Source: Pseudomonas fluorescens (GTDB lineage Bacteria > Pseudomonadota > Gammaproteobacteria > Pseudomonadales > Pseudomonadaceae). Taken from it: a DNA stretch of 64,000 bases. The stretch covers positions 1,302,001 through 1,366,000 of the forward strand of contig NZ_CP038438.1 of NCBI RefSeq assembly GCF_004683905.1, in the 5' to 3' direction. The notes under the pieces were generated by a model, which searched no databases, was not told where the DNA came from, and was given only the letters and a program-made list of their open reading frames with translations. Shown piece by piece: positions 35,538 through 43,873 of the stretch. The position numbers and the translations under genes were made by a program. Every line of letters begins with the position of its first letter. The stretch's first letter is position 1.

Positions 35538-35935
35538 TGCTTGTCAGCCAGAACCTCCACGCCGCACTGACCCGCGCCGTGCTCATCAGCCTGTTCACCT
35601 GGCGCCGCGCCGCCGATGACGACGCCCTCGACGACGAGGAGCGCTTCGGCTGGTGGGGCGACAGCTTTCCCACCGTCGCCGACGATCGCATCGGTTCGCG
35701 GCTGTGGCTTTTGCGTCGGGTCAAGCTGACTCGACAGACCCAGATGGACGCCGAGTTCTATGCCCGCGAAGCCTTGCAATGGCTGATCGACGACGGCCAC
35801 TGCAGCGCCATCGACATCATCAGCGAACGCCTCGACGCCCAGCGCCTGAACCTGCGCACGGTCCTGACCCTGGCCGACGGCGAACGTCTGGACATCAACC
35901 CCGATAACAGTTGGCAGGTGATCTATGCCGTTTGA
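35537..35935 (+). CDS. Baseplate protein (Mu gp46 type, W-like), set 2
   Basis: A 132-residue gp46-family protein, the counterpart of W/gp25. The family blocks ERFGWWGDSF and RLWLLRRVKLTRQT are present. It is coupled to gp45 and overlaps gp47 by 11 bases. Confidence 0.92.
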   Translation: MLVSQNLHAALTRAVLISLFTWRRAADDDALDDEERFGWWGDSFPTVADDRIGSRLWLLRRVKLTRQTQMDAEFYAREALQWLIDDGHCSAIDIISERLDAQRLNLRTVLTLADGERLDINPDNSWQVIYAV

Positions 35936-36971
35936 AACCCCTTCGCTGCCGGTGCTGATCAAGCGCACCCAAAGCGACCTGGCCGGCGATTCGCTGCGCC
36001 AGTCCGATGCGCAAGTGTTGGCCCGCACCCTCGGTGGCGCCGCGTATGGCCTGTACGGTTATCTCGACTGGATTGCCGAGCAGATTTTGCCGGACAAAGC
36101 CGACGAATCGACCCTGGAACGCATCGCCGCGCTGCGCCTGAACCAGCCACGCAAACCGGCGCAAGTCGCCACCGGCAGCGTCAGTTTTACCGCGACCGCC
36201 GGTGCGGTGCTGGATGTCGACACGCTGCTGCAAGCGAGCGATGGCCGTACCTACAAAGTCACCACCGCGCGCACCACCGTCAATGGCAGCAACACCACCA
36301 CCATCGCGGCGCTGGATGCTGGCAGCCTGGGCAATGCCGACGCCGGTCTGGCGCTGAACCCGGTGCAGCCGATCGCCGGCGTGGTCGGCAACAGTTTTGT
36401 GGTGCTCGCGCCCGGCCTCAGTGGCGGCGTGGCGCGAGAAAGCCTGGAGTCGTTGCGCTCGCGGGTGATCCGTTCTTATCGAGTGATACCCCACGGCGGT
36501 TCGGCGAGCGACTACGAAACCTGGGCGCTGGAAGTGCCGGGTGTGACGCGGGCCTGGTGCCGTGGCGGCCTGCTCGGGCCAGGCACAGTGACGGTGTTCA
36601 TCATGCGTGACGAAGACCCGCAACCGGTGCCCAACGATGAGCAATTGGCGGAGGTTCAGGAGTACATCGAACCGCTGCGTCCGGTGACGGCGGAAGTACA
36701 CGTGCAGCGGCCGATTCAGGTGCCGGTGGTGTATCGCTTCAAGAGCGTCAACCCGGACACCACTGCTGTGCGCGCCGCCGTTGAAGCGCAACTGCGCGAC
36801 CTGCACAACCGCGAGGCCGATCTGGGTGTGCCGCTGCTGATCAGCCATATCCGCGAAGCCATCAGCAGCGCCGGCGGTGAGTACGATCACACGCTGACCG
36901 CGCCGGCCGCTGACGTGCCTGCCGGGCAAAGCGAACTGCTGACCTTCGGAGGTTGCGTATGGGGGGCATAA
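35925..36971 (+). CDS. Baseplate J protein (Mu gp47 type), set 2
   Basis: A 348-residue baseplate wedge of the J family, with PSLPVLIKRTQSDLAG at the start, the ARALGGxxYGLYGYLDWI-like helix and the GGSASDYETWALEVPGVTRA block at about 187-206. It overlaps both neighbours. Confidence 0.93.
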   Translation: MPFETPSLPVLIKRTQSDLAGDSLRQSDAQVLARTLGGAAYGLYGYLDWIAEQILPDKADESTLERIAALRLNQPRKPAQVATGSVSFTATAGAVLDVDTLLQASDGRTYKVTTARTTVNGSNTTTIAALDAGSLGNADAGLALNPVQPIAGVVGNSFVVLAPGLSGGVARESLESLRSRVIRSYRVIPHGGSASDYETWALEVPGVTRAWCRGGLLGPGTVTVFIMRDEDPQPVPNDEQLAEVQEYIEPLRPVTAEVHVQRPIQVPVVYRFKSVNPDTTAVRAAVEAQLRDLHNREADLGVPLLISHIREAISSAGGEYDHTLTAPAADVPAGQSELLTFGGCVWGA

Positions 36972-37558
36972 GAACCGCCGCGCAATATCAGGCGCAGCTG
37001 CGCGCGTTGCTGCCGAGCGGCCCAGCGTGGGACCCGGAACGCGTCCCGGAACTTGAGGAAGTGCTGCAAGGCGTGGCCGTCGAACTGGCGCGCCTCGACG
37101 CCCGCGCCGCCGACCTGCTCAACGAGATGGACCCGGCGGGCGTCAGCGAACTGGTGCCGGACTGGGAACGGGTGATGGAGCTGCCCGACCCGTGCCTGGG
37201 CGCCACACCGCTGTTCGACGACCGCCGCCTCGCGGTACGCCGGCGCTTGCTTGCGGTCGGCAGCCAGGCCGTTGGTTACTACCTCGACATCGCCAAAAGC
37301 CAGGGCTACCCCAACGCCAGCATCACCGAGCACGAAGCCCCGCGTATGGGCCGCGCGCGTTTCGGCGCAGCGCACTGGGGCACCTGGGAAGCGCAATTCA
37401 TGTGGACCCTCAACACCGGCGGCCGCCTGCTGCTCGGCCGGCGCTATGGTGCGAGCTACTGGGGCGAGCGCTTCGGCGTCAACCCGGGCTCGGCGCTGGA
37501 GTGCCTGATCCACCGCAGTGCCCCGGCGCATACCAAAGTGCACATCAATTATGACTAG
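36959..37558 (+). CDS. Mu gp48-like baseplate protein (DUF2313), set 2
   Basis: A 199-residue counterpart of protein I. I chose ATG at 36959 because GGAGG (36948-36952) is six bases ahead; a TTG at 36953 is an alternative. The N-terminal YQAQLRALLPSGPAWDP is diagnostic of the family. It is the last baseplate gene before the fibres and probably carries their attachment site. Confidence 0.92.
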   Translation: MGGIRTAAQYQAQLRALLPSGPAWDPERVPELEEVLQGVAVELARLDARAADLLNEMDPAGVSELVPDWERVMELPDPCLGATPLFDDRRLAVRRRLLAVGSQAVGYYLDIAKSQGYPNASITEHEAPRMGRARFGAAHWGTWEAQFMWTLNTGGRLLLGRRYGASYWGERFGVNPGSALECLIHRSAPAHTKVHINYD

Positions 37559-37572
37559 GGAGGAATGACGGG

Positions 37573-38304
37573 ATGGATTATCCGAAAAGTGTGCCCAGCG
37601 CCGGTCTGGTGAATGGGAAATTTGTCGATGAAAACCCGCTGACCGGGACGCCGGGGTCGCTGATTCCGGCGCGATGGGGCAACAGCGTTACCGATGAAAT
37701 CATCAACACGATCACTGCCGCCGGACTTGTGCCTGACGAGGGTAACAGCACGCAACTGAGATTGGCGATTTCGGCGATTGTCGAGAAGAACAAAAATGAT
37801 TCTTTGGCGAGCAAGGATGAGGCCGAAGCAGGTACCAGCAGCAGCCGTCTGATGACGCCGCAGCGCGTTTTCCAAGCGATCGAAAAGAAAGTGGTTCAAG
37901 CCACTGAAACGGTTTTGGGTTGGGCGCGGATCGCGACCCAAAGCCAAGTCAATGCGGGGACTGACGACACCGCCATCGTCACACCGAAAAAGCTCCGGTT
38001 TGGTGTTTCCTACAGCATTGGCGCGAACGGCTATATCGCCTTTCCGAGTTGGTTGGGGGGCTTCATGATCCAGTGGGTCCTGATCACCATTGCTGCAGAT
38101 AAAACCTATGCTGCCCAACCTTGGCCGGTGGCTTTCAAGACCCAGTGTGCCGCTACTTGGGCGAGTTATTCGCACGGCGGAAACGCACCCTATTTCGATA
38201 TCACCACTCCACCCTTGGTGACCTATTTTGATTCTAGCCAGGTGCAGGTTTTGAGTAATTCCGGTGGCACCGGTTTTGTCACTGTACTGGGAGTGGGGAA
38301 CTGA
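37573..38304 (+). CDS. Tail fibre, cassette 1 of 4, set 2
   Basis: A 243-residue fibre. The first 45 residues (MDYPKSVPSAGLVNGKFVDE, then GSLIPARWGNSVTDE) are shared with the three following fibres and must attach to the baseplate. The C-terminal 130 residues (VNAGTDDTAIVTPKKL, GYIAFPSWLGGFMIQW) form the gp53-like tip also found on the set 1 fibre. It is followed by its own assembly gene. Confidence 0.9.
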   Translation: MDYPKSVPSAGLVNGKFVDENPLTGTPGSLIPARWGNSVTDEIINTITAAGLVPDEGNSTQLRLAISAIVEKNKNDSLASKDEAEAGTSSSRLMTPQRVFQAIEKKVVQATETVLGWARIATQSQVNAGTDDTAIVTPKKLRFGVSYSIGANGYIAFPSWLGGFMIQWVLITIAADKTYAAQPWPVAFKTQCAATWASYSHGGNAPYFDITTPPLVTYFDSSQVQVLSNSGGTGFVTVLGVGN

Positions 38305-38305
38305 A

Positions 38306-38731
38306 ATGAAACGTTTCTATAGCCGCACCACTGGCAACACTTATTTGTCGGGCTATCACACGAGCCTCCCGGGCGATGCCGTTGAAATTGACGACGAGCG
38401 TTACGAGTCGGTTATTGCTAACCCTGCAGCCGGAACCGAGCGGTCCCATGACGAGCAAGGTCTGCCGATACTGATCGAGTCGACGCCCCTTTCAGGCGAG
38501 GAAGCGCTGATCGAAGCAAAGGCATGGCGCGACAAGGAATTTGATCGCGTGGTCTGGTTGCGTGATCGCCATCGGGACGAAGTGGAATTGATGAAAGCCA
38601 CCACGCTATCCGACTCTGAATATCTGACCCTGCTGAATTACCTGCAGGCGCTACGCAAGTGGCCCCAGGCGAAGAAATTTCCCTCCAAACGCTCTCGACC
38701 GAAAAAGCCTGCCTGGATGACTGCCGAGTGA
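38306..38731 (+). CDS. Tail fibre assembly protein, cassette 1
   Basis: A 141-residue protein one base after the fibre stop. The C-terminal half has the pattern of caudovirus fibre-assembly proteins (SDSEYLTLLNYLQALRKWPQ). It has an unusually basic end (KKFPSKRSRPKKPAW). The start MKRFYSRTTGNTY was chosen because the longer frame overlaps the fibre. Confidence 0.85.
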   Translation: MKRFYSRTTGNTYLSGYHTSLPGDAVEIDDERYESVIANPAAGTERSHDEQGLPILIESTPLSGEEALIEAKAWRDKEFDRVVWLRDRHRDEVELMKATTLSDSEYLTLLNYLQALRKWPQAKKFPSKRSRPKKPAWMTAE

Positions 38732-38788
38732 ATGGATGCTGCATTGTCGGCATCGCCCATCAATGTTCCAGGTAAAGGAAAGTTAACT

Positions 38789-39883
38789 ATGGATTATCCA
38801 AAAAGCGTCCCCAGCGTCGGCCTGGTCGATGGCCGCTTTGTCGATGAAAACCCTGTGGCAGGCACGCCGGGTTCGTTGATTCCGGCGGTGTGGGGCAACA
38901 GCGTGACTCAGGAGATCCTGAGTGTGATCAACGGCGGCGGATTGGTGGCTTCTGAAGCCGACACCGGTCAGTTGTACAAGGCGATTCAGTCGATCATCGG
39001 CAGAGCGAGCCCGATGCGTTCGGTCATCACCCGACTGGCCGCATCGAAAACCCTGACCGAGGCCGAGCTTGGCCTGGTGCTGATCGACGGCAGCCCGGGA
39101 TCTGTGACTTTGCTGCTGCCACCGGCCAACGCCGCACTCGGTGTGCGCGACGTGATTGTTCGGCGGGTGGACAACAGCGGTAATCGCATGGTCATCCAGG
39201 CGTCCGGTACCGACGGGATTCGTTTTCACACCCATCTGTCGGCCAGCGGTTATCCGTTCTTCGTATTGATGGGCGGCGGTGACTGGTGGCATTTGCGCAG
39301 TGATGGGGCGGGGAGTTGGTGGCCGGTCGGTCGTTTCGACAATACGCCATTGGGGCGGCCGTTTTTCGAGACGACCCTGATGCTCAGTCCCGGTGGATAC
39401 GGTGCATTGAATGGCACCGTGATGAAGCGTGCGGAATGGCCGTGGCTGTGGGATCACGCCCAGCAATCGGGAATGCTGGGGACTGAAGCCTTACGCGTGG
39501 GCTCCGAGGGGAAATGGACCACGGGTGACGGTGCGACGACCTTTCGTGGTCCCGAAGGGCGAGGGGAATTTCTGCGGGTTCTGGATGAAGGTCGTGGTGT
39601 GGATGGCGGGCGGGCGATGGGTACTTTTCAGACTGGATCGACGCATTCCTATGCGCAAGGTGCCAATGGCGCAGGCGCTGTGGGCGCGTACTGGTCAGAT
39701 AGCCTGACCAGTTTTGGCGCGGATACCCGGGAAGAACCGCAATACGTTACAGGGCTGGTCAATGGCGGCCCGATCTTTCCGGTGAATACCACTTACCAGA
39801 GGGATACCGCAGGAGTTTTGCTCTACGCCTTCAAATCCCGCCCGCGCAACATCGCCTATCCCGGCCGCATCAAACTCATCTGA
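38789..39883 (+). CDS. Tail fibre, cassette 2 of 4, set 2
   Basis: A 364-residue fibre with the shared N terminus (MDYPKSVPSVGLVDGRFVDE). The middle differs from the other fibres and the C-terminal part has a collar-type signature (FRGPEGRGEFLRVLDEGRGV) resembling the modules of the set 1 fibre. The start is 19 codons inside the longest frame and follows AAAGGAAAG. Confidence 0.88.
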   Translation: MDYPKSVPSVGLVDGRFVDENPVAGTPGSLIPAVWGNSVTQEILSVINGGGLVASEADTGQLYKAIQSIIGRASPMRSVITRLAASKTLTEAELGLVLIDGSPGSVTLLLPPANAALGVRDVIVRRVDNSGNRMVIQASGTDGIRFHTHLSASGYPFFVLMGGGDWWHLRSDGAGSWWPVGRFDNTPLGRPFFETTLMLSPGGYGALNGTVMKRAEWPWLWDHAQQSGMLGTEALRVGSEGKWTTGDGATTFRGPEGRGEFLRVLDEGRGVDGGRAMGTFQTGSTHSYAQGANGAGAVGAYWSDSLTSFGADTREEPQYVTGLVNGGPIFPVNTTYQRDTAGVLLYAFKSRPRNIAYPGRIKLI

Positions 39884-39891
39884 GGCACTTC

Positions 39892-40458
39892 ATGTTCAAT
39901 TATCTATTTGATGGCTCGGGCGCTCTGTCCGGGCCTGTCGAGTTCATTGTCACGCCGGGCATTGGCATCCAGTTACCCGGTAATGCTGTTGAGCTGGCGT
40001 ACGAGTTGCCTGAGCCGGAAACCGGTCGTAGCTGGGCACTGATCAACGGCGTACCGCGTGAGGTGATCGACCGCCGTGGCATGGTTTATCGCAAGGACGG
40101 CGGCGCCCAACAGATCTGGACCGAGCTGGGTGAGTTGCCTGACACCCTGACCGCGCAACCATGGCCAGGCGAGTTCCACATCTGGCGCGACAACGCCTGG
40201 GTGCTGGATGAGCAGGCTCGTTTGGGGAGCGTCAGACAGCAATCTCTCGGCCAGCGCGACGCACTGCTGCGCGACGCCGTCCTGCGTATCGCGCCGCTGC
40301 AATACGCCGAGGACATTGGCGATGCCAGCCATGACGAACAACTGCTGCTGATCGAATGGAAGCTTTACAGCGTAGAGCTGAACCGGATCGAAAAACAGGC
40401 TGGTTTCCCCGATGAAATCACCTGGCCGGTTGCGCCCGGATCAGCAGTAAACACCTGA
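39892..40458 (+). CDS. Tail fibre assembly protein, cassette 2
   Basis: A 188-residue fibre-assembly family protein: N-terminal beta part (MFNYLFDGSGALSGPVEFI) and a helical C-terminal domain (QRDALLRDAVLRIAPLQYAED, then LLLIEWKLYSVELNRIEKQA). It starts eight bases after the fibre. Confidence 0.87.
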   Translation: MFNYLFDGSGALSGPVEFIVTPGIGIQLPGNAVELAYELPEPETGRSWALINGVPREVIDRRGMVYRKDGGAQQIWTELGELPDTLTAQPWPGEFHIWRDNAWVLDEQARLGSVRQQSLGQRDALLRDAVLRIAPLQYAEDIGDASHDEQLLLIEWKLYSVELNRIEKQAGFPDEITWPVAPGSAVNT

Positions 40459-40480
40459 CTCACACACAAGGAGAAGTACC

Positions 40481-41377
40481 GTGGACTACCCAAACAGTGT
40501 CCCGAGTGCCGGTCTGGTCAACGGCCGGTTTGTCGATGAAGACCCGCTGACCGGCAAGCCGGGGTCGTTGATTCCGGCGAAATGGGGCAACAGCGTTACC
40601 CAAGAGTTGTTGAATATCATCAATGCTGGCGGCACCGCTCCGACGGAAGCGAAAGATGATCAGGTGTTAACCGCATTACGCAGCAACAAGTTGTTTTTGA
40701 CTTCACCGCAGTTCTCCAATGATCAGTCGATGGCCACCACTGAGTTTGTTACGCGGGCGGGATTACAGTTCTCCGGTTTTGCTTCTTACGCCGCCAGCAC
40801 GGTATTGAACGCTGCGAATATTGGCGGTGTCGCGAGTTTCTCCAGTGCCAGCGCGCTGACTGCGACGCTGCCGTCTACCAATGGTGTGGCCCATGCGAGC
40901 ACCATTCACGTAATCAACGCAGGTACCGGCGTGTTGACCGTCAATCCTTCCGGTAACGATGGGCTTCTCACCTGTAATGGCACATCCGGCCCGCTCAAGT
41001 TGGGTATTGGTGACACTGCCTACCTGATCAAACTCACGGGACAGTGGCGCCTCTATGGCGGCTCGGTGAGTGATCGATATGCGTCGGCGCACTCCGGTGT
41101 GTACGGCAACATTGGCTACCAGCGTTATGCCAGCGGCAATATCGATCAATGGGGTGTTGGCACGACGGATGCCAATGGCGATGTCAACGTCGTCTTTCCG
41201 ATCTCTTTCCCTACCGCGTTTTCTTCGATCATCGCCATGCACGTAGGAGGCGATGGAGCGATGGTCGTCATGTACGCGAACTCTGCGTCGAAGCAGGGGT
41301 GCCGTCTGAAAGTTCGAAGCTACAGCGGCGAAGTGTCTGCAGGTTGGGGTATCAACTTCTTTGCAAAGGGTTATTAA
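40481..41377 (+). CDS. Tail fibre, cassette 3 of 4, set 2 (GTG start)
   Basis: A 298-residue fibre. The start is GTG, fixed by the shared N terminus (DYPNSVPSAGLVNGRFVDE) and by AAGGAG seven bases upstream. The centre is beta-rich (TLPSTNGVAHASTIHVINAG) and the C terminus (IGYQRYASGNIDQWGVGTTD onward) is a gp53-like tip of a different version from cassette 1. Confidence 0.9.
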   Translation: MDYPNSVPSAGLVNGRFVDEDPLTGKPGSLIPAKWGNSVTQELLNIINAGGTAPTEAKDDQVLTALRSNKLFLTSPQFSNDQSMATTEFVTRAGLQFSGFASYAASTVLNAANIGGVASFSSASALTATLPSTNGVAHASTIHVINAGTGVLTVNPSGNDGLLTCNGTSGPLKLGIGDTAYLIKLTGQWRLYGGSVSDRYASAHSGVYGNIGYQRYASGNIDQWGVGTTDANGDVNVVFPISFPTAFSSIIAMHVGGDGAMVVMYANSASKQGCRLKVRSYSGEVSAGWGINFFAKGY

Positions 41378-41824
41378 ATGAATCCGTTCAATGTCTTGTT
41401 CAGCGCCAGCACCCGTGGGGTTTATGTTCCCGCTATCAACTCATCGGATATTCCGGATGACGTCATTGAAATTCCCCAGGCCTATTGGATCTCACTGCTG
41501 CAGCAACTGGCTGTGAGTGCAAAAGTGGTCGGCGTGCACGCGGATAGCGGTTATCCGACTCTGGTTGATCCACCACCTTATTCGGCAGAAGAAGCGGCCG
41601 ATGCTGAACGTCGCTGGCGTACAGCACAACTGGCTGCCACCGATGGTCTGGTTGCACGTGATCGTGATGAGCTTGAAGACGGCGGTGGCACGACGCTGAC
41701 CAGCGAGCAATATGCCGAGCTGCAAACCTATCGCCGCGAATTGCGCGACTGGCCGCAGGGTTCTTTTTTTCCTTTCAGCGAGCATCGGCCTGTAGCGCCG
41801 CGTTGGTTGGCAAATGCGGTTTGA
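41378..41824 (+). CDS. Tail fibre assembly protein, cassette 3
   Basis: A 148-residue fibre-assembly protein starting on the base after the fibre stop. The C-terminal LTSEQYAELQTYRRELRDWP segment matches the family consensus and resembles the cassette 1 assembly protein. Confidence 0.88.
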   Translation: MNPFNVLFSASTRGVYVPAINSSDIPDDVIEIPQAYWISLLQQLAVSAKVVGVHADSGYPTLVDPPPYSAEEAADAERRWRTAQLAATDGLVARDRDELEDGGGTTLTSEQYAELQTYRRELRDWPQGSFFPFSEHRPVAPRWLANAV

Positions 41825-41842
41825 GCCGTAGAGGAAACATAC

Positions 41843-43045
41843 ATGGATTATCCAAAAAGCGTTCCCAGCGTCGGGCTGGTGAACGGCAAGTTCGTCAATG
41901 AAGACGCCATCGCCGGCCTGCCCGGATCGCTGATCCCGGCGAGCTGGGGCAACAGTGTTACTCAGGAAATACTCAACGCCATCACCGCAGCCGGTTTGAA
42001 ACCTGATGAAGCACAAACCGATCAGTTGGCGCAGGCGATCCGCCAATTATCGAAGCCTGATCCACTGCAGCAATTTCCGGCGCAGGTGTATCGCCGGAAT
42101 GTGCTGATCAATGGCGGCTTCGATATCTGGCAGCGCGGAACGACCAACCAAGGCCCCAATATTGGTGGGTATGTAGCCGATCGTTTTCGTTGCGACTGGA
42201 ATGGCAATGCTGCCGTGGCCATCTCTCGCCAGGATTTTGCCCCTGGCCAGACAGACGTGGCGGGTGAGCCGAGCTATTTCTTGCGCTGGCAGCAAACCAC
42301 GGCGGGCGTTGGCGCTACCGAGCACAAGATTTCCCAAAGCGTTGAATCCGTCAGGACTCTGGCTGGAAAAACCGCCACCGTAACATTTTGGGCGCGCTCC
42401 GACGCCGCGCGCCCGTTGAAGGTAACCATCGGTCAGTACTTCGGCAACGGTGGTTCGGAAGCCGTCGTCAAAGTGGTCGATGTCTTTGCATTGAGCACTG
42501 CATGGACCAAATTCAGCGCAACATTTCAGGTGCCAGTGATCGCTGGGAAAATGCTCGGTGCCAATGATTACTTGAGGTTGGCTTTTGATCTGCCACTTAA
42601 CGTTTTGCAAACTGTGGATCTTGCGCGGGTTCAACTCGAGGAAGGACCGGTTTCCACGCCATTCGAATACCGCCCGGTTGGTGAAGAGCTGATGTTGTGT
42701 CAGCGCTACTTCGAGAAGTCCTTTGCCAGTCGTTTACAGATTCGTGCAAACAATGGTGTCGGAACCTGCATCGTTACGTTCACTCAGGCTGCGACCGGGA
42801 ATACCGGTCAATACGGCATGGTCATAGACATGCAGGCTCAGAAGAGAGTGCAACCCACCGTTGTTCTGTATTGCCCTGGAAATGAAAGCAGTCAGGTCTG
42901 GAACTATTCGCAGGGAGTGGCTTGCACGGGGACCACTGTGCAAAGTGTGACACAGCGAAGTTTCGCTATCGGTACCGTGACGCCTGTGAGCAGTCAGCCC
43001 GGTAACGGGCTGCAGATTGAATGGACAGCGGACGCAGAAATCTAG
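41843..43045 (+). CDS. Tail fibre, cassette 4 of 4, set 2, with carbohydrate-binding-like body
   Basis: A 400-residue fibre with the shared N terminus (MDYPKSVPSVGLVNGKFVNE). From residue about 85 it carries NVLINGGFDIWQRGT and a beta-sandwich region (TATVTFWARSDAARPLKVTI, VQLEEGPVSTPFEYRPVGEE) that is typical of carbohydrate-binding modules found in phage fibres. This suggests a surface glycan receptor; the target is unknown. Confidence 0.87.
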   Translation: MDYPKSVPSVGLVNGKFVNEDAIAGLPGSLIPASWGNSVTQEILNAITAAGLKPDEAQTDQLAQAIRQLSKPDPLQQFPAQVYRRNVLINGGFDIWQRGTTNQGPNIGGYVADRFRCDWNGNAAVAISRQDFAPGQTDVAGEPSYFLRWQQTTAGVGATEHKISQSVESVRTLAGKTATVTFWARSDAARPLKVTIGQYFGNGGSEAVVKVVDVFALSTAWTKFSATFQVPVIAGKMLGANDYLRLAFDLPLNVLQTVDLARVQLEEGPVSTPFEYRPVGEELMLCQRYFEKSFASRLQIRANNGVGTCIVTFTQAATGNTGQYGMVIDMQAQKRVQPTVVLYCPGNESSQVWNYSQGVACTGTTVQSVTQRSFAIGTVTPVSSQPGNGLQIEWTADAEI

Positions 43046-43054
43046 GGGTAGCTC

Positions 43055-43273
43055 ATGACATATCAACTGACCGCCTGTGGTGTATTGCGCGTTGAAGATG
43101 CCGCGTTTATTCCGCAGGACACGACCAATCGCGACTGGCTTGAGTATCAGCAATGGCTGTTAACCGGCGGGCAAGTACTGCCATTGAATGACGCACTCGA
43201 AGAATCTGTACCCAACAACACCCTGACAACTCTGGCAAAAAAATGGCTGGGGGCCGTTGTCCGTCAACCATGA
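43055..43273 (+). CDS. Small protein closing cassette 4
   Basis: A 72-residue protein, MTYQLTACGVLRVEDAAFIP onward, nine bases after the fibre stop and in the position of an assembly gene. It contains DTTNRDWLEYQQWLLTGGQV, a segment common in small phage fibre-associated proteins. It is much shorter than the three other assembly proteins. Function unknown. Confidence 0.65.
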   Translation: MTYQLTACGVLRVEDAAFIPQDTTNRDWLEYQQWLLTGGQVLPLNDALEESVPNNTLTTLAKKWLGAVVRQP

Positions 43274-43306
43274 TTCAATCGGAGCATCCAGGGAGGATTA
43301 CGCATC

Positions 43307-43873
43307 ATGCAAATAACAGAAGACAACCTTAAAACCATCATGCCCAACGCCCGCTCCCAAGCGGGCGTTTTTGTTTCTGCACTGAATAACGCAATGAATC
43401 GCCGCCATATCGACACGCCCAAACGTATCGCTGCGTTTCTTGCGCAGATCGGTCACGAGTCGGGCCAGTTGCAATACGTGCGCGAGTTGGGCAACAACCA
43501 GTACCTGAGCAAATACGACACTGGCACGCTGGCGTTACGTCTGGGCAACACGCCCGAGGCCGACGGCGACGGGCAGAAGTACCGCGGTCGCGGGCTGATC
43601 CAGATCACCGGGCGCAGCAACTATCGGCAGTGCAGCCTCGGCCTGTTCGGCGACGAGCGCTTGCTGTCCTTGCCGGAATTGCTTGAGCAACCGCAATGGG
43701 CAGCGGAATCGGCGGCATGGTTCTGGGAACAGAACGGCCTGAACGATCTGGCCGACCGCGACCAGTTCAACAGCATCACTCGCCGAATCAACGGCGGGTT
43801 GAATGGGTTGCAGGATCGGCTGGATATCTGGGCGCGGGCGAGGGCGGTGCTATGTCCGTCTCCTGGCGTTTAA
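43307..43873 (+). CDS. GH19-type endolysin
   Basis: A 188-residue muramidase/chitinase-like lysozyme that opens the peptidoglycan after the holin acts. The catalytic Glu lies in FLAQIGHESGQLQYV and the family block KYRGRGLIQITGRSNY follows. GGGAGG precedes the ATG. Codons 14-23 form a perfect terminator-like hairpin. In R2 pyocin the endolysin directly follows gene D; here the Mu-like set lies between. Confidence 0.93.
   Translation: MQITEDNLKTIMPNARSQAGVFVSALNNAMNRRHIDTPKRIAAFLAQIGHESGQLQYVRELGNNQYLSKYDTGTLALRLGNTPEADGDGQKYRGRGLIQITGRSNYRQCSLGLFGDERLLSLPELLEQPQWAAESAAWFWEQNGLNDLADRDQFNSITRRINGGLNGLQDRLDIWARARAVLCPSPGV
43346..43374 (+). other. Terminator-like hairpin within the endolysin gene
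   Basis: AACGCCCGCT and AGCGGGCGTT pair perfectly around CCCA and are followed by TTTG. It lies in the 5' coding region, so it might lower endolysin expression or only reflect the protein sequence. Confidence 0.55.

Noticed and set aside
37573..43273. Fibre array as an invertible (shufflon-like) segment
   Set aside because: All four cassettes point the same way, no partial fibre in opposite orientation and no invertase gene were seen.
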